Position numbers and translations under genes: made by a program. The notes under the pieces were generated by a model. That model searched no databases. It was given only the letters and a program-made list of their open reading frames with translations, and was not told the DNA's origin. A stretch of 64,000 bases of DNA from Microcebus murinus (Eukaryota; Chordata; Mammalia; Primates; Cheirogaleidae): NCBI RefSeq assembly GCF_040939455.1, contig NC_134109.1, positions 76,629,001 through 76,693,000 on the forward strand, read 5' to 3'. Each line of letters starts with the position of its first letter. Position 1 is the stretch's first letter. Positions 50,100-64,000 of this stretch are shown here, piece by piece.

Positions 50100-50640
50100 T
50101 GACTGTTTATACGCTCCTGCTCTGGACTTAAAATTAGGGCCAAATGTCCACAAAAATTTTGTACACAAGTGTTCATGAAAGCTTTATTTTTAATAGCCCC
50201 AAACTAGACACAGTCAAATTTCCATCAACAGTTAAATGGATAAACAAATTGTGGTATAGCTATACAATGAATACTACTCAGAAATAAAAAGGAATGAGTT
50301 ACTCACATACACAATGACACGGATAAATTTCAAGACATTTTGATAAGCAAAGAAGCCAGAAACAAAAGAATGAACACTGTATGATCCCATTTATATGAAA
50401 TTCTAGGAGAGGGAAAACAAATCCAAAATGAAAAAGAGGAAACCACTGTTTGCCGGTGACTGGGATGGAGGTTGGGACTGACTGCAAGTAAGCATGAAAG
50501 AATTGTTCAATATCTTGATTAGAGGGGTGTTTACGTGGGTGTATACATTTGTCAAAACTCATCAAAATGTGCACTTAAAATAGGTACATTTAATTGAATG
50601 GAAATTATACTCCAACAATGTTGATTTAAAATTTAGAAAT
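50100..50640 (+). repeat. L1 3' end, directly after the ORF1 region
   Basis: 'tgttcatgaaagctttatttt', 'tggataaacaaattgtggta', 'ggtgactgggatggagg', 'catttgtcaaaactcatc', 'aaattatactccaacaatg' are the L1 3' end. Together with 49180-50090 it looks like one L1 with a large internal deletion, or two L1 insertions side by side. Confidence 0.75.
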
Positions 50641-51300
50641 ATTACAAATTTTATAAGAAAAATATAAGGAAACCATAAATAAATTATTCAAACATTCAAA
50701 CTCTTATAGAGAAAATGACAATTTATTACTGAGGACATATAGGAGGAAGACCTAAATAGATGAAAAGATATATCATGTTCATGGATAGGCAGACTCAATA
50801 TCATAAAAATGTCAATTATCCCTCAAAGAAGCCAAAAATTCAAAGAGCAAAGGGCCAAATATGGCCAGGAAAATTATCATTATGGAAAAATGATAATTAT
50901 CTTTGAAGGCTGATGGGAAAGACTTGCAATGATGTGATAACTAAATGACAAAGGCTTGAAAACATCTGCACTCTGTCAAGAAATAATCTCATGGGTATTT
51001 TTTCTAAAGAAGAATATAATTTAATTCTATTTTTAAACAAAGCAACATCAGATAATTTATCTATATATTTGTCATGCTAAATTACTCCCTCCCCCCACCA
51101 ACTACTAATTAAGCTATTTTAACAATAAAACCAATTATGGTGATAAGTTCTTAATATGAAAAAAGGAGTATTTTTTTTTTTTCTAACACTAGCCAGTTAG
51201 AGTCCTGACTTATTAGTCTTAAAGATTTTGCCAAACTTGTTGATTTCTCTGATCGACTCCCTGAAAGAACATTTCTAATTAAAACATCATCTTTCTAGAC
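50640..51300. other. No recognised feature
   Basis: A/T-rich sequence with a T-run at about 51169-51182; I see neither gene nor repeat. Confidence 0.4.
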
Positions 51301-51493
51301 CAGGTGTCCTCAAACTACGGCCCGCGGGCCACATGCGGGTGTTTTTGCCTGTTTGTTTTTTACTTCAAAATAAGATATGTGCAGTGTGCATAGGAATTTG
51401 TTCATAGTTTTTTTAAAACTATATCCGGCCCTCCAACGAACGGTCTGAGGGACAATGAACTGGCCCCCTGTTTAAAAAGTTTGAGGATCCCTG
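51301..51493 (+). mobile_element. hAT-type miniature transposon, copy 2
   Basis: A 193-bp element, starting caggtgtcctcaaactacgg and ending gtttgaggatccctg. It is flanked by ttctagac (51293-51300) and tctagag (51494-51500), that is a target of the form nTCTAGAn, a known hAT preference. Nearly identical to copy 1 (17219-17409) apart from CpG-type changes and small indels. Confidence 0.88.
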
Positions 51494-52740
51494 TCTAGAG
51501 GAACAGGCCAAGATAAATGTTATAGAATCTCAGCATCTTAACTCAATATCCTTTTAGAATACTGATTTCAGCATTCTTCTTATTTCACATATTTTTATGG
51601 TTAGAATTGGGAAAGGCAATGAGTAGGGAGAGAAGAGAGAACAAGAACCCTCCTGTGCATTGTCCTCAGTCCCTTGCTCATCCTTTTTCCCTACCTAGTC
51701 CCTTAGGCTAAAGGTCACATCTGTCTTCTACCCAGCCACAGGCTAGTTCTGTGCACTGTGGCATAAACTCTCTAAAGGGAGTCTTCTAAGCTGTGCTGTA
51801 ATATGTTAAACAGGGAGGCAAAGGCATTTAGAAAATTCTTTTCTCTTTCTAGACAATGCCCAATTTTCATTGTTGAAGAGGTCGACTTTGAGACTACAAG
51901 CTGATCAATGGTCTCATTCTGCTAGGTAGTTATCTGCCCTCTACCTTCTGGGCCGGTTATCCTCATGACTAAAGCTTGGGGCAGAGCAGTTATTTTCAGT
52001 TATCTATCTTTTTGGACTAATACAATTAAATAAAAGACAACACTGCATTATTATGTATCTATACAATAGCACAAAATTTAATCAACTTAGTAGCTAGTGA
52101 CCACATGTTCAATAATCATATAAACTAATCTACTTATATCTTTCTCAGGGCAAAAAAAAAAATTTTTTTTTAATCTTGCAAGGTCAAGTGATCTTTAATT
52201 AGAGCATAAATATATTATGAGAAATCCAAATCATGTTGTGTTACTTTCAATAAGATTTTATCTATTACAAATGAAGTAATATATATGGACAGGAATGGGA
52301 CAATAAAAAATAATAATAGTTCACTTGTTAAGGTGAAGACATAGTATTTTTTCTTTTTCTTTGTATTTGTGATATTCATGTCAAAATGTTGGTTATTGCT
52401 TCAATTGATGAGTTAATCCTGTGCAAGGTTGATTTTCATCTCACCTGTTCCTAACCACTTTCTAGCTCCTTACACAACCTAATATAATTTGATGAGAAAG
52501 GTTCAGAGGAAATGAGGAAATGAATGCCAGCCTCCACCATTCCTCTTTCCCCAACATGTCAACTGCAACCACCTGTTGCAGTCAGTGGACTTCCCACTGT
52601 GAAGTACCTTAATCTGCTTTGAGCTCTCACATGTTCAGTGTCAGTAATCGGTAATAGGGAACAAATGAGATGCACACCATATTATCAGAAAAAAAGTAAG
52701 ACATTATCTCTTCTCTCAACCAACAGCATGATATCAAAAT
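51494..52740. other. No recognised gene or repeat
   Basis: Unique intergenic sequence, A/T-rich, with an A10/T8 pair at about 52157-52176. Confidence 0.4.
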
Positions 52741-52759
52741 TCATCTTAACCAGACACAC

Positions 52760-53103
52760 TTTTTTTTTTTTTTTTTTTTTGAGACAGAGTCTCGCTTTGT
52801 TGCCCAGGCTAGAGTGAGTGCCGTGGCGTCAGCCTAGCTCACAGCAACCTCAAACTCCTGGGCTCGAGTGATCCTTCTGCCTCAGCCTCCCGAGTAGCTG
52901 GGACTACAGGCATGCGCCACCATGCCCGGCTAATTTTTTTTTTTTATATATATATCAGTTGGCCAATTAATTTCTTTCTATTTTATAGTAGAGACGGGGT
53001 CTCGCTCTTGCTCAGGCTGGCTCCGAACTCCTGACCTTGAGCAATCCGCCCGCCTCGGCCTCCCAAGAGCTAGGATTACAGGCGTGAGCCACCGCGCCCG
53101 GCC
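52760..53103 (-). repeat. Alu, strepsirrhine type, full length
   Basis: T-tract, then gagacagagtctcgc... through ccgcgcccggcc, with the middle segment 'gttggccaattaatttctttct'. Target duplication cagacacactttttt at 52751-52765 and 53104-53118. It retains many CpGs, so it is fairly young. Confidence 0.94.
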
Positions 53104-53118
53104 CAGACACACTTTTTT

Positions 53119-55140
53119 GTAGTGTAGTCATTGTACCTTGGTAAGAAAGATGTGTTAAAACTTGAAAAAGATCTGGGGTCAGGGGTTGGGGGAAGTGGTC
53201 ACTGAATGATTATATGTGAAGATCTAAGAGTAGACTCTACCTAATTTGCTCTGAGGAATGTAAGTGTTACCAAATAGACCAATGAATTAGGTAAGTATCC
53301 TGAAGGTAATATTCTGAAATAGTCTGCTTTTTTCTTTTGCCTTTCTAAGTTCCATGACCTCCTTTCTGGGTGACCCAAGGAAACCTCTATCAAGAAGGAA
53401 GGGAAAGGTCAGCTGGCTGTGGAAGAGAATTAAGATTATTACAAAAGGATCCAACATGTGCAGAGTCTGACATTTCAAATACAATTTTGTATCAATGAAA
53501 TATTAATTTCACAATATCAATAAAATAATCTTATAAATGGTTATAAAAAGCCATTGTCTTGGGAGAGGAATGTCTAAATTATCCTTTCTTCTGTTTTTAT
53601 ATTTCAAGAACCGAGCCTAGAACCAAGCCTAGATCCAAGTTGTTCCCCGTTTCTCCCAGAGAATATTCCTTCCGCCTGTTAGGCTTAGGTCAAACAAAGA
53701 TAATGAAAGAGGGACAATCTACCCCTTTTAGACCTAGGGTATTATGGGAAAAATTAGGAAGATGGAGAGAGCGGGGAAGTAGGGGAAGGAAGATACCTCA
53801 GTGATCACTTTCTCTGTATTCCACCCTGCAGCTTGGAGGTGACTCTTCAGAGGAAAATGTCTTCAGGTATATTCAGATAAATTGAGGAAAATACCAGTAG
53901 GAGAATGGTCCTATGCCAACTTAACAGTCCAAAATGTTGTACTTAGGCTGCCAGAGGGTGTAGTTTGTCCTCCCAAGCCTCCCTCAGTGCCTAAGTGACA
54001 TAAATACAGTGAGTCTTCAAGGGTACATTCTAGAAAGGCTGACCATCTAGCCAGAAAGCAGTACTGGGCCCCAACAAAGTAGAGAGACCTTAAACTATGC
54101 AGTATACCAGCTGCAGACGTCAGGCACATAAAGTCAGCAGAGTGAGTAGCAGCCTAAGATGGACAAGTGACAATGAGATCAAAGGGTTTATCCTCTTCCC
54201 CGTCTACACAAGTTTGAGAGTGTCTCTCCAAAAACTGAGATGTCATGTTGGACAGAACATGGACAGAAGGGTAGGAGACTGACATTTTTTTTTGAGAGAC
54301 CGAGCATTTTATTTTCCTAGAGATTAAGGAATATCTAATGATACTTTAACATTATCAGATCATATAAATAAATAAACTAAAGTAGGCTTCACATTAGCAT
54401 GAGGAGAACAAAAATAAGGAAGCTACCTTTTCTCTGCCCATCTGAATTTTATTCTGTACCAGTATTAGGATAAATCTGGAAATGACTGTTTGGCAAGAGT
54501 AAATGATACAAGTTTGCAAAATCATGTAGTCTTGATAGGGAAAATAAGAACTTTTTAATCAAAAGTGAAATTCTGGAATTAGGAGGTATCCCTTAAAGTT
54601 TGAAAAATTTAGTTCTGATGATAAACAAGAGGAAAGAGTAATTTTATATGAATCATTACCCTAAGTTATGGTGAAGGCTAAAAATATAATAGTTTGAAAA
54701 GAACTTTAGATAAATTAGCAGATTCTATCAAGCCAATATATGTTAGTAAAAACAAGCAAAGGACTTTGGGAGGCATGCTTTTCAAATAAGCATTGTTCAT
54801 TACTACTGCAGAGATCAACATAGAACTGGGTTTGCCAGTGGTGTAGTCCAGAATAGACCAGAGTAGTGGTTTTCATGTTTTGTGCATCAGTATATATTAT
54901 AGTATAATATAGTATACCAATAAACACAACATATGAAAAAGTTCATATGTTGAACTAAGCTATTGGCTAGGTTATGGCCAGTTTGAATGGGTTGCTTGGA
55001 AGAAATGTTTGAAACAATCTTGGAAGACGTAAAGCAAGTAGTTGCATAGAGAGGAGTGAGAAGATCTGAAAAGCCAGTATTTGCAAGCTACGAGTGAGGG
55101 ATGACTAGAATACTTAACAACAAAAACGGTGGTAAGAAGA
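53119..55140. other. Unique intergenic sequence
   Basis: No recognised gene or repeat. Frames such as 53559-53804 have no recognisable domain. Confidence 0.4.
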
Positions 55141-55144
55141 GGAA

Positions 55145-55400
55145 GCTTTTAAAGGATATTTATTGCAAAATAATAATAGCAAAGCTTTTACATAGTGCTA
55201 GGCACTGGTTTAAGCGATCTACATATATCAATTTATTTGAGCCGCTACTCCGCCAAAACCCTTTGAGGTAGCTAGTGGTATTACCATCATGCTCATTTTA
55301 CAGGTGAGGAAACCGGAGCATAGAGAAGTTATACAACTTGTCTTTGGTCATGTATCAGGGCCAGGATTCCAGTACAGGCTCACTAGCTCCTGAGTACCTG
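55145..55400 (-). repeat. MIR fragment
   Basis: 'agtgctaggcactggtttaagcgatctac', 'ctttgaggtagctagtgg', 'tcattttacaggtgaggaaaccg' match reverse-complement MIR. Confidence 0.75.
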
Positions 55401-55894
55401 TTCTTTTCTTAACTTCTACATTATTCTACCATTCTAAAATTTAAAATGAATTTATATTTTTAAGCAATAAACAATTTGGATTGGGGAGCAATAAGAACTC
55501 ACAACAAATTTTTGACAACTTTATGCCCAAATGTGAGAATAATTCCATCTTTTTTTCTGTTGAGATAAATAAGCTCCCCAAATCCACTTTGACCTCCTAA
55601 ATTAATGAAGGAAAAATTCCATTTTAGGAATTTATACAACAGATATAGCACACATATGCACGAAGACATATGTACAAGCATATTTACTGCAGTGTTTGTG
55701 TTCATAAAAGACAGATCCATCTAAATGTTTAGCAATAGAAGACCAATTAAATAGATTATGTTTCATCCATGCAATGGATTACCTCCTTTAAAAGAACAGG
55801 GGAAAATCTGTATGTACTGATGCATAGAATGATCTCCAACATATATTGTTAACTGTAAAAAGCAAGGAGCAGAAGAGGGGATAGCAGATGTCTT

Positions 55895-56640
55895 CCAGTT
55901 GCTTATCCTGATCCACTATCCATCCTTCTCTGCTCATTCCTTGCCCTTGGAGACCAACCTATATGGACTACATCACTGGGCTCCTAGGTCCTCCAGCTGC
56001 TGGTTGGGTTTGGCCAGTGGGGAACACCAGCATGGGACTACAGGAGGGGAGAGTGAGATCAGACTGTTCATTCCCTTTCTGCCTTGGGCTAGTTGTATCA
56101 CTACTGCTCTCCTACATGACTTCTTTTTTTTTTTTTTTTGAGACAGAGTCTCACTTTGTTGCCCAGGCTAGAGTGCCGTGGCATCAGCCTAACTCACAGC
56201 TCCTGGGCTCAAGCAATCCTCCTGCCTCAGCCTCCCAAATAGCTGGGACTACAGGCATGCACCACCATGCCTGGTTAATTTTTTCTATATATTTTTTTTA
56301 GCTTAGCAATTAATTTCTTTCTATTTTTAGTAGAGACGGGGTCTCATTCTTGCTCAGGCTGGTTTCGAACTCCTGACCTTGAGTGATCCACCCGCCTCAG
56401 CCTCCCAGAGTGCTAGGATTACAGGTGTGAGCCCCTACATGACTTCTTCTTTCCAAGTTCAGGTAACCATAACCCTCACATTCCTTCTTTCTTTGAGCCT
56501 GTAGTTGTAACAGCTCCATCGCTACTAGCTTGGGTTACTAAACTATCCCTTTGTGATCCCTATAAAATAACTTATATATTTGTTGATAATTTCTTTCTAA
56601 AAAACTGTTCTCCAATTTTCCAAGTTTGAGTGGGCTTTCT
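55895..56640 (+). repeat. Old unassigned repeat, copy B, split by an Alu
   Basis: 'gctggttgggtttggccagtggggaacacc' and 'aggaggggagagtgagatc', then after the Alu 'caggtaaccataaccctc', match copy A (45790-46640). Confidence 0.5.
56126..56433 (-). repeat. Alu, strepsirrhine type, 5'-truncated
   Basis: Lineage-specific middle segment present (aattaatttctttct). The terminal ccaccgcgcccggcc is lost. Target duplication cctacatgacttctt at 56111-56125 and 56434-56448. Confidence 0.92.
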
Positions 56641-58400
56641 GTTTCCTATTGTGACCTAAATACGCTATTATGTTAATAAGGAAAAAAGGGATATATAGAA
56701 ATATACACTCAAATATGTAGAGAATACACTTAGAATGATACATGAAAAATGCTAACAAGAACTACCAGGGACAGAAAATGCCATTGGGGTTTAGAAATGG
56801 AAGGAAGTCTTATCTTCATGGCATATCCCTTTATATTGTTTGGGTTTCTTACCATGTTAATATATTAGCCATTAAGAAAAATAATAATAAAAATAAGATG
56901 TGGTGAAACTAGGCAATACTTTACCTCCAAGATAGGAAAAATCAGTGAGGAATCTGTCCAAGCCCAAAGTCTAGTTTAAAGAATGTATGTAGATGAAAGT
57001 TTAGTGCATGTATAGTCCATGAAGTCGAATTGCACATGAATAGAGATAAGTTCTCCTCAAATATTATTTTGCAGATATTTTACAGAATCTTACATAGCAC
57101 TATACATATTAACGTATTCTCTATTTTTGAATCAGTTGCAATTAAGTTATTATTTTTAGTTATTATTATTGTTATTATTTTTATTTAGATCTTTTATATC
57201 CTTGGTTAAATTTCTTCCAAAATATTTTATTCTTTGATGCTATCATAAATTAGATTATTTTACAGATACAATTCATAGGCTAGGCACAATCTTCATTTGG
57301 ACTGTATGTAACAATTATTCAAGCTTACCTTTGGCTTTATGAAGTGAAATCTCATTGGTGATAATGTGTGTAGGTCATTCCAGGCCCCAGTAAATAAAGT
57401 CTCACTGTCAGGACTTAAACTTTCCATCACATCTTGAATCAACAGTTTTGCAAACAGTGAATGCAAAAATTAAGTTGTCTTTTTTTTTTTTTTTTGGCAA
57501 CAATTTAGCAAAGGCATATGTTTCAAACTCAAATGACTTCACTTTACATTGAAATTAAGAAATGTTTTGAAGCATAGTCATTTGATAATAATTTGCTTCA
57601 AAATAAGCAGCATGCTTCTTTTTAATGCAATCCACATCTTTAACATGTGACTCAACAATGTGGTAAGTGAAAAAACAAAGTGCTCTCAAAAATAGTACCC
57701 AAATACATTCCAATTCATGGGGTTTTTTGGTGGTTGTGTTTCTTTGTTATTTTGGTCTCTGCATTACGGCTATCTACGCAAACTCCACCATTTTCTTCTT
57801 TGTTGCAATGATGACAAATGCCTTGAGAAAGAGGAGCTGGGCTTTTGCCAAGAACCTACTCTCCACTTTAGTGTGTTTCAGCTTTCAAGATCTGATTGTT
57901 TTTTCCTTTCTCTCAGGGACCACTAGCTACCTTATTACCAGGAAGAATGATCCTTTGACAGCACAACTGCAATCCAGAATCTCCACCAAATTGTAACCTT
58001 AGAGATGCCAATGGCATCAAAAACTAATCAAGATCAGAAGGTCAGAAAGACAAATGCATGAGTACACATGTAGCCTCCAAGTTATTTGGCAGTTTTCTTG
58101 GCTTGCTAAAACCCATTTTTAAAGTTTCTTTTGACATGTTTATTGCCTTTTTGCTTACAATCTTTACACTGCCAGGATTCTTAATGTTAATGTATAGGGG
58201 ATTCCACCATAAGAGAATACTGCCTTTATTTCATTTGCAATCCCTTTCGCAAAATGTTGAACTAGAAACAACAGCCTCCTCCCTTCTCAAACAATCACTA
58301 GTATTCGCTTACTCAGTTTTTACTACTAACAGAATACAGCAAGATCAGCTATTTATTAAAAAATATTCCATAAAGCAGCTCAAACTAAAAGGCTTTGATA
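56640..58400. other. Unique sequence without recognised feature
   Basis: A/T-rich with a TTA-rich patch near 57140-57200 and a T-run at 57480-57495. The longest frame (57667-57996, 109 codons) is hydrophobic but matches nothing I know and has no splice or promoter context. Confidence 0.4.
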
Positions 58401-58416
58401 TTAAAAGTGAAAGCAG

Positions 58417-58795
<379 letters not shown>

Positions 58796-58999
58796 GAAAG
58801 CAGATAAAAAATAAACTAAAAATAAATGGTCAACTTGCTATTTAAGCTGTCTTGACAACTTGGATTAATCTAGCTTTAAACTTCCTCTTGCCAATATACT
58901 TAAGTTGATTAAATAAAATAGTACTAGATACGATTTTTAAACATCCATATAGCCCAGTAATTAATTGCTTAATTTCTTCAAAGTAACTTGAGCTTTTAA

Positions 59000-59149
59000 T
59001 AAATAATAACAATAAATTACAGCAGTCATTTATTGTCTGCTATATGCTGGATACTTTACATGAATTAGTTCTAATCTTTAACCACAATCTGGGCAAAATA
59101 CAATATACCCATTTCACAGAAAAGGAAACACTCGGGGACCCAGCAATTT

Positions 59150-59150
<1 letters not shown>
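59000..59150 (-). repeat. MIR fragment
   Basis: 'tcatttattgtctgctatatgctggatac' and 'cccatttcacagaaaaggaaac' match reverse-complement MIR. Confidence 0.65.
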
Positions 59151-61980
<2,830 letters not shown>

Positions 61981-61984
61981 TTAA

Positions 61985-62970
61985 AATTGTTTATTTTGAA
62001 ATAATTTCAAACTTACAGAAAAGTGGCAAGAAGTATGCAGAACTCCTGTACATCTTTTCCCCAAGATTCACCAATTTTTACATAAGCTTGCAACATTTGC
62101 TTTAGTGTTTTCTCTCTCTTCCCCTCCATATTTTTTACTAAACAATGAAGAGAGTTGTCTATTTTCTTATATAACTATAGTGTAGTTAGCAAATTGAGAA
62201 AATTTAACATTGATATTTTCCTCTAATCTAGAGTCCATATTCCAATTTCATCTATTGCCCAAACAATGTCCTTTATAGCATATTTTTCTAGTACAGAACC
62301 CAGTCTAGGAGCATGAATCACAGTCCTCATGTGTCTTTAATCTTCTTTAATGTGAAATGGTTACTTGGCCTTTTCTTTGAAGCATATAAGCCAGATATTT
62401 TACAGAATGCTCCTCAATATGGGTTGTGTGTCACATGACTACATTCATATTGTGCATTTGTGGCTGGAATACCAAGGAGAGAGATTGTGTCCTTTTCACA
62501 GTATCATGTTGGAAGCACACCTTTATTGGTGATATTAGTTTTGATCACTTGGTTAAGATGTTGTCTGTTTTCTTCACTGTATTGTTAATATTTTTACTTT
62601 TGTAATATATAAGTAATTTATGGTGAAATACTTCAATATCACATACATATCCCATTCTTCATCAACTTTTCTCCACTAAATTTAGCATCCATTGCTGATT
62701 CATGCCTGAATCCATTTATCTATGATGGTTGCAAAATGATGATTTAAAAAAAAAAACTTCATTATTCCTTCTATATTTATTAGTTAGCATACTACTGTAA
62801 AAAGAGCTTTCTCTTCTTATTTATCTATTTGTTAATATAGACTTTTGGATTCTTATTTGATTCAGTAGATAATAATACATTACTTCTTTATTTATTTAGA
62901 TGGAAGTTCCTTCAAGCTGGCTCCATGTACCTTTTGACAGGTCTCCATCATTTTTTGTAAGCACTCCCTC
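61985..62970. repeat. Old interspersed repeat, probably L1-derived noncoding sequence
   Basis: 'ttgaaataatttcaaacttacagaaaagtggc', 'ggttacttggccttttctttg', 'gcacacctttattggtgatattag', 'tgatcacttggttaagatg', 'tagcatccattgctgattcatgcctg' and 'ttggctccatgtaccttttgac'-type text are seen in the order of a familiar old L1-associated repeat. The exact family is not assigned. Confidence 0.55.
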
Positions 62971-63049
62971 ACTTTCGGGCATTGAAAAGGTTCCAGGCTC
63001 GTCTTGTTCCTTTCCTGCTCCAGCCATGGAATCTGTAGGGCATATTCTA

Positions 63050-63205
63050 AACGCTTTATAAATAATTTCCAAACAAACCTACAAGATAGATTCTATTCAT
63101 CATTCCTATTATACACATAGAGAGGTTAAATAAATACTCCTAAGTCATAGAGTTATTAAATGGTGAAACCACAGTGTTGCTGCCTCCAGTCTTATCTGCC
63201 CCTCA
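63050..63205 (-). repeat. MIR fragment
   Basis: 'ttctattcatcattcctattatacacatagagaggtt' and 'ctaagtcatagagttattaaatgg' fit reverse-complement MIR. Confidence 0.55.
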
Positions 63206-63209
63206 TTCT

Positions 63210-64000
63210 CCAAGCCCCCCAAATCTTCCCTGCAAAGTTAACAGAATGATGTATCTCAAATGCAAACACTGAGTTTCCAAAAACACAGCAAAACTTTGGC
63301 ACCTGATATTCATATACTAAACATTTGTTGCGGTGAGTTGAATTGAACTGACAAAGAACTAATGAATAAAAACCTATCCCCATTTTCTCCTTTGCTATTT
63401 TTTCAGTGATCTGGCCCAAGGAACATAAAAGGGACTCCTGACATGAAGTGAGAAAAGAAGAAAGTGAGGATGCCGTCATAGCTTTTAGGGCAGACATAAA
63501 GATGCCTCTTATGCTATCCACCCCTATGGCCCATCTGGATCTACTTATCCCCTCTGCATAGAAGAGGAAACCTCCACCTCTACCTCTGAACTTCTGATAT
63601 AATGATCTCTCATTTTACTCTCCTACATTCTCCTAGCTCTGAAAATCTCTCACTTCCTTTCTCCAAGAACACAACCAACCCCTGTATCACTAACTTTACT
63701 CCCAGCCTAACACCCACTTTGTGTCCTCACTTCCTTCTTTATATAATTCAAACCCAGTGGTTTATTAGTTCAAATACTCCCCAATCTGTATTCTCAACTT
63801 CCTAACTGTTCTTTCCCTGCAAACTCTCAGACATGGAAGAATCTGAGCATCTCTCTCCCTCCCTGAAATTGCTGAGCACTTCTGGAGAAAATTACACAAT
63901 GATATGGATGGTTGGCACCACAAATCTCCCTTGGCAAGGTTCAGCAATCTCTTGACCTGATCCTGATCAGCATCCTCTCCTATTCCCCTCAACAGTGATT
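63210..64000. other. No recognised feature
   Basis: Pyrimidine-rich intergenic sequence; the frame at 63192-63521 (minus, 109 codons) has no recognised domain. Confidence 0.4.

Noticed and set aside
57667..57996. A 109-codon open frame with hydrophobic stretches
   Set aside because: No recognised domain, no splice or promoter context, and long hydrophobic frames are common in T-rich DNA. The reverse strand was also checked for ribosomal-protein retrocopies without success.
63192..63521. 109-codon minus-strand frame
   Set aside because: Part overlaps a MIR fragment; no domain or splice support.

Overview
This is a window of mammalian nuclear DNA. The dimeric, 7SL-derived Alu elements carry the long middle segment with the 'aaagaaatyaattggccaacta' style signature and the 'gctgtgagctaggctgacgccac' right arm that I associate with strepsirrhine primates, so a lemur (mouse-lemur type) is the most likely source. 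Two nearly identical short hAT-type miniature transposons fit a strepsirrhine that received young DNA transposons. There is no prokaryotic content, no CRISPR array and no operon.

Only one genuine protein-coding segment is visible: the last coding exon of CDIN1 (C15orf41) at 4824-4953 on the plus strand, encoding the final 42 residues plus the second part of a split codon. Positions 1-4823 are its last intron. The 3' UTR probably runs to a poly(A) signal cluster near 6693-6710. In human, CDIN1 lies on 15q14 and the next large gene downstream is the convergent homeobox gene MEIS2, so 6.7-64 kb is most likely the CDIN1-MEIS2 intergenic desert. No annotated exon of MEIS2 is seen. One stretch (24701-24800) looks like an unannotated exon, with a cag acceptor and a perfect AAG|GTAAGT donor.

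Layout: 1-9.8 kb is repeat-poor (CDIN1 3' end and flank). 10-13 kb holds an RPL6 processed pseudogene on the minus strand, split by two adjacent solo LTRs in opposite orientations. 14-19 kb has MIRs, an L1 3' end and hAT miniature element 1. 20-23.5 kb has an ancient unassigned repeat invaded by an L1 that was itself invaded by a Tigger element. 24-27 kb has a candidate exon, a candidate conserved element with an RFX-type X-box palindrome, and an MLT1 LTR. 27.8-31 kb is L1 and an old Alu. 31-40 kb is mostly unique sequence with a few short insertions. 40.5-41.1 kb carries a degraded Ty3/Gypsy-type Gag coding region. 41.1-50.6 kb is an L1-dense block, including an L1 that joins a complete-looking GC-rich 5' UTR directly to the ORF2 3' end. 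51-61 kb has hAT miniature element 2 and four Alus, one with an uninterrupted A61 tail. 62-63 kb is an old repeat, probably L1-derived noncoding sequence.

Apart from the CDIN1 exon, most short open frames are chance or lie in transposon remnants. The best candidates for new biology are the putative 100-bp exon, the possible regulatory palindromes, the Gypsy gag fossil, the hAT miniature element pair and the internally deleted L1.
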